Shown here: one piece after another, positions 32,329 to 41,644 of the stretch
How the letters are laid out: every line of letters begins with the position of its first letter
Position numbering within the stretch: the first letter of the stretch is position 1
Assembly (NCBI RefSeq): GCF_012927085.1
Contig: NZ_JABBFX010000003.1
Location: 744,001-808,000, forward strand
Reading direction: 5' to 3'
From: Ramlibacter agri
GTDB lineage: Bacteria > Pseudomonadota > Gammaproteobacteria > Burkholderiales > Burkholderiaceae_C
Length of the DNA stretch: 64,000 nt
The notes under the pieces: generated by a model
Seen by the model: the letters and a program-made list of their open reading frames with translations, nothing else
What the model was told of the DNA's origin: nothing
Databases searched by the model: none
Position numbers and translations under genes: made by a program

Positions 32329-32334
32329 ATTCTA
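32329..32334 (-). promoter_or_regulatory. -10 box of the metK promoter
   Basis: TAGAAT on the minus strand. Transcription would begin near 32322, so the leader RNA would start within the first stem of the riboswitch-like element. No good -35 match is visible; that region lies inside the start of lpxL. Confidence 0.55.
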
Positions 32335-32340
32335 ACTCGC

Positions 32341-33165
32341 GTGAAAAGACTCTTCCACCTGCTGGCCCTCTGGCCGCTGCCCCTGCTGCACCTCCTGGGA
32401 GCCTTCCTGGGCTGGGTGGCTTTCCTGGGCTCGCCGACCTACCGGCGGCGCTTCCTGGCCAACGCGGCGCAGGCGGGCTACGCCTTCCGGCAGGTCCGCC
32501 GCGCCGTCGGCGAAGCCGGCCGGCTGGTCGCCGAGGCGCCCCGGCTGTGGTTCGGCGCCCCGGTGCCGGTGCAATGGAAGGGCGACGAACTGATCGAGGC
32601 CGCCCGTGCAAGTGGTCGCGGCCTCGTGTTCCTGACGCCACACCTGGGCTGCTTCGAGGTGACGGCGCAGGCCTATGCGCAGCGCTTCGGGCCCATGACG
32701 GTGCTGTACCGGCCGGCCCGCAAGGCCTGGCTGCGCGACCTGATCGACCGTTCCCGGGCCCGGCCCAACCTGGAAACCGCGCCCACCACCCTGGCCGGCG
32801 TGCGCCAGATGCTGCGGGCGCTGAAGTCCGGCCGCGCCGTCGGCCTGCTGCCGGACCAGGTGCCTCCGAACGGGCTGGGCGTCTGGGCGCCGTTCTTCGG
32901 CAAGCCGGCCTACACCATGACCCTGCCGGCGCGGCTGGTCCAGCAGACCGGCGCCATCCTGCTTCTCAGCTGGGGCGAGCGCCTGCGGGGCGGCCGTGGC
33001 TACCGCGTGCACGTGCTGCCCTGGCAGGGCGCGCTGGGCGAGGGACCGGACCAGGCCGCGGGCGCCGTGAACCAGCAGATGGAGACGCTGGTGCGCGAGG
33101 CGCCCACGCAGTACCTGTGGGGCTATGCGCGCTACAAGACGCCGCGCCAGGAGCTCGCGCCATGA
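32341..33165 (+). CDS. Lipid A biosynthesis acyltransferase (LpxL/HtrB family), first copy
   Basis: 274 residues. It is expected to transfer a secondary fatty acyl chain to Kdo2-lipid IVA at the inner membrane. An N-terminal membrane anchor (LLALWPLPLLHLLGAFLGWVA) precedes the acyltransferase signature HLGCFE (His-x4-Glu) near residue 100, and LLPDQVPPNGLGVWAPFFGKPA corresponds to the substrate-binding region. The start is GTG at 32341; no upstream ATG is available in frame. The stop overlaps the next ATG, and the neighbour is a paralogue, so the pair probably adds two different secondary chains. Confidence 0.9.
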   Translation: MKRLFHLLALWPLPLLHLLGAFLGWVAFLGSPTYRRRFLANAAQAGYAFRQVRRAVGEAGRLVAEAPRLWFGAPVPVQWKGDELIEAARASGRGLVFLTPHLGCFEVTAQAYAQRFGPMTVLYRPARKAWLRDLIDRSRARPNLETAPTTLAGVRQMLRALKSGRAVGLLPDQVPPNGLGVWAPFFGKPAYTMTLPARLVQQTGAILLLSWGERLRGGRGYRVHVLPWQGALGEGPDQAAGAVNQQMETLVREAPTQYLWGYARYKTPRQELAP

Positions 33166-34028
33166 TGAGCCGCCTGGGCATCCTGTTTCTACGCACGATG
33201 GCGCTGCTGCCGCTGCGCTGGGTGCGCGCGCTCGGCACCGCGCTGGGCCTGCTGCTGTACGTGCTGGTGTTCCCGCGCCGGCGCGTGGTGGACGTCAACT
33301 TCCGGCTGTGCTTCCCGCAGTGGAGCGCTGCGGAGCGCCGCCGCGCCACCCGCGAGGTGTTCATCCACGTCGTGCAGTCCTTCCTGGACCGCGGCTGGCT
33401 CTGGCACTCCGAGCCCGAGGTCGTGCAGCGCCGGCTGAAGGTGACCGGCGCGGTCGCCGACCTGGCGGGCAACGAGCCCACCATCGTCTTCCTGCCGCAC
33501 TTCGTGGGGCTGGACGCCGCCGTGACCGCGCTCACGCAGCAGGTGCAGCGCCGTTTCCTGGGCATCTACACCCAGCAGAGCAACAAGATCGTCGATGAAT
33601 GGGTGTTCAAGGGCCGGCACCGCTTCGGCGATGCGCGCGGCATGAGCCGCTCCGAAGGCGTGCGCGACCTGATCGCGGCGATGCGCGCGGGGCACATCAT
33701 GATCCTGCTGCCGGACATGAACTTCGGGGCGGAGGAGTCGATCTGGGTGCCGTTCTACGGCGTGCCGGCGGCGACCTTGCCTTCGCTCTCGCGCTTTGCG
33801 CGCCTGGGCCGGGCCAAGGTGGTCCCGGTGGTGCCCCAGCTCACGCCGGAAGGCTACGAGGTGCGGGTGCTGGACGCCTGGACGAACTTCCCCAGCGGGA
33901 ACCTCGAGGCCGATACGGCGCGGATGAACGAGCAGCTGGAGCACTACATCGACGAGATGCCGTCGCAGTACTACTGGGTGCACAAGCGTTTCAAGAGCCG
34001 GCCGCCGGGGGAGCCGGGCGTTTATTAG
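33162..34028 (+). CDS. Lipid A biosynthesis acyltransferase (LpxL/HtrB family), second copy
   Basis: 288 residues starting MMSRLGILFLRTMALLPLRW. Motif HFVGLD (His-x4-Asp) near residue 112, DMNFGAEESIWVPFYGVPAATL and the final QYYWVHKRFKSRP are diagnostic of the family. The first ATG (33162) overlaps the stop of the first copy; the second ATG is three bases later. Together the two genes supply late acylation of lipid A. The 3' end overlaps the convergent hydrolase gene by four bases. Confidence 0.92.
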   Translation: MMSRLGILFLRTMALLPLRWVRALGTALGLLLYVLVFPRRRVVDVNFRLCFPQWSAAERRRATREVFIHVVQSFLDRGWLWHSEPEVVQRRLKVTGAVADLAGNEPTIVFLPHFVGLDAAVTALTQQVQRRFLGIYTQQSNKIVDEWVFKGRHRFGDARGMSRSEGVRDLIAAMRAGHIMILLPDMNFGAEESIWVPFYGVPAATLPSLSRFARLGRAKVVPVVPQLTPEGYEVRVLDAWTNFPSGNLEADTARMNEQLEHYIDEMPSQYYWVHKRFKSRPPGEPGVY

Positions 34029-34882
34029 CGCGCAAGGAATGCCTCGAGCCGTTGGGCGACGAAAGCCGGCCGCTCGTGGATGATCCAGTGCGTCGCGCCC
34101 GGCACCTTCTCCAGGGTGAGGCGCGAGACGTATTCGTCCAGGCCCTCGACCAGCTCCGGCCCCAGGGCGATGTCGTCCATCGCCCACAGCACCAGCGTCG
34201 GGATGTCCACCGTCAGCATCTCGCGCGGCAAGGTCACGGCGTCGGCGCTGCCAGGCCGCAGCGGCGAGGCGCGGTAGTAGTTGCAGCCGCCTTCGAGGCT
34301 TGCGTCCCACACCTCGATGTAGCGGCGCCTCAGGTCCTCCGTCATCCACGCAGGATGCTCGAAGAATCCCAGCAAGCGCCGATAGCCGTCCTCGCGCAGC
34401 AAGGCCTCCGCGTCCGGCCGGACCAGGAAGTTCATGTACGCGCTGGCCTGCTGCTGCCGGGTGTTGCGTTGCAGCTCGCGCAGGAAGGTGCCGGGGTGGG
34501 GTGAATTGACGATCGCCAGGCGGCGCGCCAGTTGCGGCAGCTGGTTGGCGACACCCCAGGCCACCGCGCCGCCCCAGTCGTGCGCCACCAGGCATTCCAG
34601 CTCGCCGCCTTCGGTGGCGATGAGCGCCGCGATGTCCTGCACCAGGAATTTCGCCCGGTAATCCTTGGCGTCCGCCGGTCGCGACGACTGCTCGAAGCCG
34701 CGCAGGTTCGGCGCCACGCAGCGATAGCCGCGCGCGGCGAAGTGCTGCAGCAGTTCGTCCCAGACGAAGGCCGCCTCGGGAAAACCGTGCAGGAACATGA
34801 GCACTGGCTGCCCCCGCTCCCCCGCTGCGCGGCAACTGAGGTTGATGCCGTGGGGGAGGGGCTGCAGCCAGGTCTCGATCAT
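34025..34882 (-). CDS. Alpha/beta hydrolase (epoxide hydrolase/haloalkane dehalogenase type)
   Basis: 285 residues. FLHGFPEAAFVWDEL contains the oxyanion HGxP motif; the nucleophile is the Asp of VAHDWGGAVAW; the catalytic His lies in GATHWIIHERP near the C-terminus. An Asp nucleophile rather than Ser points to epoxide hydrolase or dehalogenase chemistry. The ATG at 34882 overlaps the end of engB by four bases (ATGA), so it is translated after engB; a longer start at 34909 would lie inside engB. Substrate unknown. Confidence 0.88.
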   Translation of the reverse strand: MIETWLQPLPHGINLSCRAAGERGQPVLMFLHGFPEAAFVWDELLQHFAARGYRCVAPNLRGFEQSSRPADAKDYRAKFLVQDIAALIATEGGELECLVAHDWGGAVAWGVANQLPQLARRLAIVNSPHPGTFLRELQRNTRQQQASAYMNFLVRPDAEALLREDGYRRLLGFFEHPAWMTEDLRRRYIEVWDASLEGGCNYYRASPLRPGSADAVTLPREMLTVDIPTLVLWAMDDIALGPELVEGLDEYVSRLTLEKVPGATHWIIHERPAFVAQRLEAFLAR

Positions 34883-35568
34883 GGGGATGCCGGTTCGGGG
34901 TGGGTCCACTGCCAGAGCAGGAGGGAAGTCTCCTCCAGCCCCTGGCGCTTCAGGGCCGAGAACAGTTTGACTTCGCCGCCGGCGGTCTGCAGTCGCGCGA
35001 TGGACAGCGCCTTGTTGGCTTCTGCGCGATTCAGCTTGTCAGCCTTGGTGAGCAGCACCAGCAGCTTCAGGCCCGCCTCCAGGCGCGGGCGGATCACCTC
35101 CAGCAGGATGTCGTCCAGCTCGGTGATGCCGTGGCGCGGATCCACCAGCATCACGACGCCTGCGAGGTTTTCGCGGGTGACGAGGTAGTTGGCCATCACC
35201 TGCTGCCAGCGGATCTTGTCTGCCTTGGGCACGGCGGCGTAGCCGTACCCGGGCAGGTCGGCCAGCACGGCGTCGGTCTCGCCCTGCTTGCCCAGGGCGA
35301 ACAGGTTGATGGCCTGCGTGCGGCCGGGCGTCTTGGAGGCAAAGGCCAGCCGCTTCTGCTGCGTCAACCTGTTGATACAGGTGGACTTGCCGGCATTGGA
35401 GCGGCCGACGAAAGCGATCTCCGGCACCTCGTGGGGTGGCAGGTGTTCCAGGCGTGGCGCGGTCGTCAGGAAACGGGCCGTGTGCAGCCAGCCCATGGCT
35501 TGGACGGCGGTCACCGCGGGGGCGGCAGGGGCAGGGGTGGGCGCGTCGGGCCGCGTGGGGGAGGTCAT
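34879..35568 (-). CDS. engB: Ribosome-biogenesis GTP-binding protein EngB (YihA/YsxC)
   Basis: 229 residues. GTPase motifs: G1 GRSNAGKST, G3 DLPGYGY, G4 TKAD. The protein assists assembly of the large ribosomal subunit. The ATG at 35568 adds a Pro/Ala-rich N-terminal stretch of about 25 residues before the conserved TARFLTTA segment. It is transcribed divergently from the cytochrome c4 gene, and the -10 boxes of the two genes overlap. Confidence 0.96.
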   Translation of the reverse strand: MTSPTRPDAPTPAPAAPAVTAVQAMGWLHTARFLTTAPRLEHLPPHEVPEIAFVGRSNAGKSTCINRLTQQKRLAFASKTPGRTQAINLFALGKQGETDAVLADLPGYGYAAVPKADKIRWQQVMANYLVTRENLAGVVMLVDPRHGITELDDILLEVIRPRLEAGLKLLVLLTKADKLNRAEANKALSIARLQTAGGEVKLFSALKRQGLEETSLLLWQWTHPEPASP

Positions 35569-35594
35569 CAGGTGCAATGGGGGGTCAGCGCAGC

Positions 35595-35622
35595 ATTGTA
35601 GAATCCTCGGGTTTTGCGCCAA
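35595..35622 (-). promoter_or_regulatory. engB promoter, overlapping the divergent cytochrome c4 -10 box
   Basis: On the minus strand TTGGCG (35622-35617), 16-base spacer, TACAAT (35600-35595). On the plus strand TAGAAT (35599-35604) serves the cytochrome gene, so the two -10 hexamers share two bases. Polymerase could not occupy both promoters at once. Confidence 0.55.
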
Positions 35623-35639
35623 TAACGAGCCCATCCAAA

Positions 35640-36365
35640 GTGACCAAGACGCCCGTCTCCCTGTTGCTGGCCGCCGTGCTGGCTGTGTCCTCGCTCAGTA
35701 CCCTGGCCCAGCAACCCGCCGCTGAGGCCGCGAGCGCGCAGCCCGCGCCCGCTGCGGCCCCGGCCGCCGCGCCGGCAGCGGCAGCGGCAGCGGCGTCCGC
35801 TGCGGCTCCGCAGGCGCCGACCAAGGTCGACGCCGCCGCCGGCGAGGCGAAGTTCACTGCGGCCACGTGCGTGGCCTGCCATGGCGCAGGCGGCAATTCG
35901 GGCATCCCGGCCAACCCCAAGCTGTCGCAGCAGCACCCGGAATACATCGTCAAGCAGTTGCAGGAGTTCAAGAGCGGGAAGCGCGTGAACGCCATCATGC
36001 AGCCGATGGCGGCGCAGCTGACCGACGCCGACATGAAGAACATCGCGGCGTACGTGACGAGCCAGAAGGCCAAGCCCGGCTTCGCCAAGAACAGGGACCT
36101 CGTGATGACCGGCGAGCGGATCTTCCGCGGCGGCATCGCCAACCGCCAGGTCGCCGCCTGTGCGGGCTGCCACAGCCCCGACGGCGCCGGCATCCCCGCC
36201 CAGTACCCGCGCCTGGCCGGCCAGCACGCCGACTACGTGGCCGCCCAGCTGAAGGCCTTCCGCGACGGCACGCGCGCCAACAGCCCGCAGATGCAGGCCA
36301 TCGCCTTCAGGATGAACGACCGCGAGATCGCGGCCGTGGCGGACTACATCGCCGGCTTGCGCTAG
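35640..36365 (+). CDS. Periplasmic dihaem cytochrome c4
   Basis: 241 residues. Signal peptide (LLLAAVLAVSSLSTLAQ), then an Ala/Pro-rich linker (about 25-62) and two cytochrome c domains with haem motifs CVACH (Cys77/Cys80/His81) and CAGCH (Cys174/Cys177/His178). It carries electrons to terminal oxidases. The start is GTG at 35640; no ATG in frame precedes the signal sequence. The genes immediately downstream encode the ResB/CcsB cytochrome c assembly system. A strong terminator follows at 36411. Confidence 0.93.
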   Translation: MTKTPVSLLLAAVLAVSSLSTLAQQPAAEAASAQPAPAAAPAAAPAAAAAAASAAAPQAPTKVDAAAGEAKFTAATCVACHGAGGNSGIPANPKLSQQHPEYIVKQLQEFKSGKRVNAIMQPMAAQLTDADMKNIAAYVTSQKAKPGFAKNRDLVMTGERIFRGGIANRQVAACAGCHSPDGAGIPAQYPRLAGQHADYVAAQLKAFRDGTRANSPQMQAIAFRMNDREIAAVADYIAGLR

Positions 36366-36410
36366 CTCAAGCCCCTGTTGAACTAAAGCACGTCCAATGA
36401 GACCAAGAAG

Positions 36411-36442
36411 GGCGGGTGCCTCCCCGGAGCACCCGCCTTTTT
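36411..36442 (+). terminator. Rho-independent terminator after cytochrome c4
   Basis: GGCGGGTGC (36411-36419), 9-base loop, GCACCCGCC (36429-36437), then TTTTT (36438-36442): perfect 9-bp stem. Confidence 0.92.
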
Positions 36443-36455
36443 GCATCAGGACCCC

Positions 36456-38567
36456 ATGAACGCTTCCCTTCCCCTCCAGAGCGACGAGCGCGGCAGCCCG
36501 CGCGCGCGCGCGCTGCTGGAGCTGCTGTCGTCCATGCGGTTCGCCATCACGCTGCTGGCGGTCATCTGCATCGCCATGGTGATCGGCACGGTGCTGAAGC
36601 AGCAGGAGCCGGTGGGCAACTACGTCAACCAGTTCGGTCCCTTCTGGGCCCAGCTGTTCCTGGCGATCCGCCTCAACGCGGTCTATGGCTCCTGGTGGTT
36701 CCTGCTGATCCTGGCTTTCCTCGTCGTGAGCACCTCGCTGTGCATTGCGCGCAACACGCCCAAGATTTTTCAGGACCTGCGCACCCTCAAGGAAAGCATC
36801 CGCGAACAGAGCCTGCTGGCCTTCCACCACCGCGCCGAAGGCGCCTTGCCGCAGGGCCCGGAGCAGGCCGCGCGCGAGATCGGCGCGGCGCTGGCCAAGT
36901 CCGGCTGGAAGGTGCGGCTGCAGCAGCGCGGCGAATCCGGCTGGATGGTCGCGGCCAAGACCGGCAGCTTCAACAAGATCGGCTACCTGTGCGCGCACAG
37001 CGCCATCGTGCTGGCCTGCCTGGGCGGCCTGCTCGATGGCGACTTGGTGGTGCGCGCGCAGATGCTCCTGCGCGGCAAGACGCCCTACACGGGCGGCGGC
37101 ATGGTGTCGGACGTGCCGGAGCAGCACCGGTTGCCCAGCACCAACCCCACCTTCCGCGGCAACCTGCTGGTGTCCGAAGGCACGCAGTCGTCCACCGCCA
37201 TCCTGAACCAGAGCGACGGCATCGTGCTGCAGGAACTGCCCTTCAGCATCGAGCTGAAGAAGTTCATCGTGGATTTCTACTCCACGGGCATGCCCAAGCT
37301 GTTCGCCAGCGACATCGTCATCCACGACCGCGAGACGGGCGAAGCCATTCCGGCGCGGGTGGAGGTGAATCATCCCGCGCACTGGCGCGGCGTCGACATC
37401 TTCCAATCGAGCTTCGACGACGGTGGCTCCGCCGTCACCCTGAAGGCCGTGCCCCTGGACGGCAGCGGCAAGACCTTCACGGTGCAAGGCACCATCGGCA
37501 ACAGCACCGAACTGGCCAAGGGCCAGCAGGTCGGCGCCGAGAAGATGACGCTGGAGTACACCGGCCTGCGTGTCTTCAACGTGGAGAACTTGTCGGGCCC
37601 GGGCGAAGGCACGGACCCGCGCAAGGTGGACCTGAAGTCCTCGCTGGACGCGCGCCTGGGCGCGGCCAACAAGACCGCGACCAGGAAGAACCTGCGCAAC
37701 GTCGGCCCCAGCATCAACTACAAGCTGCGCGACGCCTCCGGCCAGGCCCGCGAGTACCACAACTACATGCTGCCCATGGACCTGGGCGACGGCGTGCCGG
37801 TGTTCGTGCTGGGCGTGCGTGACAGCGCAGACGCGGGCTTCCGCTACCTGCGCGTGCCGGCCGACGGACAGGGCACGATGGACGATTTCTTCCGCCTGCG
37901 CGGCGCGCTGAACGACGCCAAGCTGCGCGAGGCGGCGGTGCAGTCCTATGCCAAGCAGGCCACCGATCCCGCGAAGGCGCAGCTGCGCGAGCAGCTGGCC
38001 GCCTCCACCGGCCGCGCGCTGGCGCTGTTTGCCGGCGCCGAAACCGGCCCGGGCAGGGCCGCCGGCGGGTTGCAGGCCGTGTCCGAGTTCCTGGAATCCA
38101 ACGTCGCCGAAACCGAGCGCGCCCGCGCCGGCGAAGTGCTGGTGCGCATCCTGAACGGCGCGCTGTTCGAGCTGGAGCAGCAGGCTCGCGCCCGCGACGG
38201 CCTGGCGCCGTTGTCACGCGACGACAAGACGCAGGCCTTCATGACGCAGGCCGTGCTGGCGCTGAGCGACGTGTTCGCCTATCCGGCGCCGGTCGCCTTC
38301 GAGCTGCAGGATTTCAAGCAGGTGCAGGCCAGCGTGTTCCAGGTGACGCGTTCGCCCGGCCACCTCATCGTCTATGCCGCCTTCGCCCTGCTGATCCTGG
38401 GCGTTTTCGCGATGCTGTACGTTCGGGAGCGCCGCCTCTGGGTGTGGCTGGCCCCATCGGGCACCGGTTCGCAGGCGCGCATGGCACTATCGAGCAATCG
38501 CAAGCTGCTGGAAGTCGATCGGGAGTTCGACCGGCTGAAGGAGCGCATCCTGGGGATCAAACCATGA
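36456..38567 (+). CDS. resB: Cytochrome c biogenesis protein ResB
   Basis: 703 residues. N-terminal transmembrane helices (ITLLAVICIAMVIGTVL; SWWFLLILAFLVVSTSLCI), a third near residue 185 (AHSAIVLACLGGLL), a large periplasmic domain and a last helix near the C-terminus (LIVYAAFALLILGVFAML). ResB works with CcsA/CcsB in system II cytochrome c maturation, moving and attaching haem. The ATG at 36456 follows the terminator loop region closely. Its stop overlaps the ATG of the next gene. Confidence 0.95.
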   Translation: MNASLPLQSDERGSPRARALLELLSSMRFAITLLAVICIAMVIGTVLKQQEPVGNYVNQFGPFWAQLFLAIRLNAVYGSWWFLLILAFLVVSTSLCIARNTPKIFQDLRTLKESIREQSLLAFHHRAEGALPQGPEQAAREIGAALAKSGWKVRLQQRGESGWMVAAKTGSFNKIGYLCAHSAIVLACLGGLLDGDLVVRAQMLLRGKTPYTGGGMVSDVPEQHRLPSTNPTFRGNLLVSEGTQSSTAILNQSDGIVLQELPFSIELKKFIVDFYSTGMPKLFASDIVIHDRETGEAIPARVEVNHPAHWRGVDIFQSSFDDGGSAVTLKAVPLDGSGKTFTVQGTIGNSTELAKGQQVGAEKMTLEYTGLRVFNVENLSGPGEGTDPRKVDLKSSLDARLGAANKTATRKNLRNVGPSINYKLRDASGQAREYHNYMLPMDLGDGVPVFVLGVRDSADAGFRYLRVPADGQGTMDDFFRLRGALNDAKLREAAVQSYAKQATDPAKAQLREQLAASTGRALALFAGAETGPGRAAGGLQAVSEFLESNVAETERARAGEVLVRILNGALFELEQQARARDGLAPLSRDDKTQAFMTQAVLALSDVFAYPAPVAFELQDFKQVQASVFQVTRSPGHLIVYAAFALLILGVFAMLYVRERRLWVWLAPSGTGSQARMALSSNRKLLEVDREFDRLKERILGIKP

Positions 38568-39883
38568 ATACAGCCACCCAGACCATCACGCTGCACGAGA
38601 GCTTTCTTTCGCGGCGCAGCCCGTTCGACTGGCTGTTCGCGCTGGCCGTCGTGGCCGGCGGCGCCTTCGCCTTCTCCCGCTACGGGCAGGCGATGGACGT
38701 GTACGAAAAAGGCATCCTGTTCGGCGCGGTGCCGGCCGCCATCTGGGTGGGCTGGTTCTGGCGGCCGCTGCGGCTGCTGATGGCCGTGGTGGCCGTGTTC
38801 GCGCTGCTGGGGATCAACGCCTACCAGGGCGACCTGGGGCGCGCGGACAGCGTGTTCTGGCTGAAGTACTTCCTCTCCAGCCAGTCGGCCATCCTCTGGA
38901 TGAGCGTGCTGTTCGTCATGAGCACGGTCTTCTACTGGATCGGCATGTTCGCCCGCACCCAGTCGGCCGCCATGGAAGCCATAGGCTCGCGCCTGGCCTG
39001 GGCCGCCGTCTCGATGGCGCTCATCGGCACCATGGTGCGCTGGTACGAGAGCTACCTGGTGGGCGCCGACGTCGGCCACATCCCGGTGAGCAACCTCTAC
39101 GAGGTGTTCGTCCTGTTCTGCTGGCTCACGACCACCTTCTACCTGTACTTCGAAGAGCAGTACGGCACGCGCGTGCTGGGCGCCTTCGTGATGCTGGTGG
39201 TGACCGCCGCCGTCGGCTTCCTCATGTGGTACTCGGTGGCGCGCGAGGCGCACGAGATCCAGCCGCTGGTGCCGGCCCTCAAGAGCTGGTGGATGAAGCT
39301 GCACGTGCCGGCCAACTTCATCGGCTACGGCACCTTCTCGCTGTCGGCGATGGTGGCCTTCGCCTACCTGATCAAGCAGCAGGCCACCGAGACGCGCCTG
39401 TACAAGCTGGCGCCGCTGTGGGTGCTGGGCGTGCTGCTGTGCGTGCTGCCCGTGGTCTTCCGCCAGTCGGTGCAGGGCAGCAGCCTGTACTGGACGGCCT
39501 ACTTCGGCGTCTCGGCGCTGATCGTCGCTGGCATCCTGGCCACCCGCAAGCGCATTGCCGAACGGCTGCCGGCGCTGGAGGTGCTGGACGACGTGATGTA
39601 CAAGTCCATCGCCGTCGGCTTCGCCTTCTTCACCATCGCCACCGTGCTGGGCGCCCTCTGGGCCGCCGAAGCCTGGGGCGGCTACTGGAGCTGGGACCCG
39701 AAGGAGACCTGGGCCCTGATCGTCTGGCTCAACTACGCCGCCTGGCTGCACATGCGCCTGATGAAGGGCCTGCGCGGCACGGTGTCGGCCTGGTGGGCGC
39801 TGGTCGGGCTGGCCGTGACGACATTCGCCTTCCTGGGCGTGAACATGTTCCTGTCCGGGCTGCATAGTTACGGGGAACTGTGA
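38564..39883 (+). CDS. ccsB: Cytochrome c biogenesis protein CcsB/CcsA (haem exporter/lyase subunit)
   Basis: 439 residues with about eight transmembrane helices. The tryptophan-rich haem-handling motif is EAWGGYWSWDPKETWALI near residue 368, with periplasmic-side histidines in the flanking loops. It partners ResB in system II: haem delivery and thioether attachment to apocytochromes such as the neighbouring cytochrome c4. The ATG at 38564 overlaps the resB stop (ATGA). Confidence 0.94.
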   Translation: MNTATQTITLHESFLSRRSPFDWLFALAVVAGGAFAFSRYGQAMDVYEKGILFGAVPAAIWVGWFWRPLRLLMAVVAVFALLGINAYQGDLGRADSVFWLKYFLSSQSAILWMSVLFVMSTVFYWIGMFARTQSAAMEAIGSRLAWAAVSMALIGTMVRWYESYLVGADVGHIPVSNLYEVFVLFCWLTTTFYLYFEEQYGTRVLGAFVMLVVTAAVGFLMWYSVAREAHEIQPLVPALKSWWMKLHVPANFIGYGTFSLSAMVAFAYLIKQQATETRLYKLAPLWVLGVLLCVLPVVFRQSVQGSSLYWTAYFGVSALIVAGILATRKRIAERLPALEVLDDVMYKSIAVGFAFFTIATVLGALWAAEAWGGYWSWDPKETWALIVWLNYAAWLHMRLMKGLRGTVSAWWALVGLAVTTFAFLGVNMFLSGLHSYGEL

Positions 39884-39952
39884 TTTCGCTGTAACCGATA
39901 GCGCTCCGGCTTCGTACTACGTGGGACACGCAAGCATTTCGAAGGAGATTCC

Positions 39953-40948
<996 letters not shown>

Positions 40949-40952
40949 AGCC

Positions 40953-41615
40953 GTGCAAACCGCCACCCGCGCGCTGCTGCATCCGGCAGCCAAGCCCCTG
41001 GTGTTCGTGCTGTCGCTGCTGCCCTTCTGCTGGCTGCTCTATGGCGCGATCACGAATCAGCTGGGCGCCAACCCGGCGGAACACCTGATCCGCTCCACGG
41101 GCGACTGGACGCTGCGCTTCCTGTGCCTGACCTTGGCGGTCACGCCGGTGCGGACCATGGCGAAGCTGCCGGCGCTGCTGCGCTTCCGGCGCATGCTGGG
41201 GCTGTTCACGTACTTCTACGTGGTGCTGCATTTCCTCAGCTACAGCGGCTTCGACCAGGCGTTCGACTTCGGCGAGATCGCGAAGGACATCGCCAAGCGG
41301 CCCTTCATCCTGGTCGGCTTCGCCGCCTTCGTGCTGCTGACGCCGCTGGCGGCGACCTCGTTCAACCGCGCGATCAAGGCGCTGGGCGCGAAGCGCTGGC
41401 AGGCGCTGCACCGGCTGGTCTACGTGATCGCGGGCCTGGGCATCCTGCACTTCTTCTGGATGCGGGCGGGCAAGCACAACTTCGCCGAGGTGGCGGTGTA
41501 TGCAGCGATCCTGGCGGTGCTGCTTGGCTGGCGGGTGGTGAACTGGCTTCGGTCAACCAAGCGCGTGGTGCGCGGCGGAGCTGCGCACCCTACGCCCGTC
41601 CGCTCCCGCTCGTAA
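40953..41615 (+). CDS. msrQ: Haem-binding membrane subunit MsrQ
   Basis: 220 residues with six transmembrane helices of the ferric reductase-like type. Haem-ligand histidines are in YVVLHFLSY, ALHRLVYVIAGLGILHFFW. It passes electrons from the quinone pool to MsrP. The start is GTG at 40953. The last 13-16 residues (VVRGGAAHPTPVRSRS) are encoded by a palindromic repeat (41566-41594) and are unlike other MsrQ ends, so the tail appears to have been acquired. Confidence 0.93.
   Translation: MQTATRALLHPAAKPLVFVLSLLPFCWLLYGAITNQLGANPAEHLIRSTGDWTLRFLCLTLAVTPVRTMAKLPALLRFRRMLGLFTYFYVVLHFLSYSGFDQAFDFGEIAKDIAKRPFILVGFAAFVLLTPLAATSFNRAIKALGAKRWQALHRLVYVIAGLGILHFFWMRAGKHNFAEVAVYAAILAVLLGWRVVNWLRSTKRVVRGGAAHPTPVRSRS
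41566..41594 (+). repeat. Palindromic repeat forming the 3' end of msrQ
   Basis: TGGTGCGC...GCGCACCCTACG, with arms GGTGCGC and GCGCACC. An inverted copy lies at 41611-41640. Both contain GGTGCGC(A/G)GCG(A/G)AGCT and GCGCACC(C/T)TACG. Confidence 0.8.
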
Positions 41616-41640
41616 GGTGCGCCAGCTTCGCTGCGCACCA
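41611..41640 (-). repeat. Inverted partner of the msrQ-end palindromic repeat
   Basis: Read on the minus strand it matches the 41566 copy with few differences, including the TACG end. The pair sits between the convergent msrQ and lysA genes and may act as a two-way transcription barrier; no T-run is seen. Confidence 0.78.
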
Positions 41641-41644
41641 GGCA

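Noticed and set aside
35436..35639. Longer cytochrome c4 start upstream
   Set aside because: It would run through the divergent promoter and engB; the signal peptide begins at the GTG at 35640.
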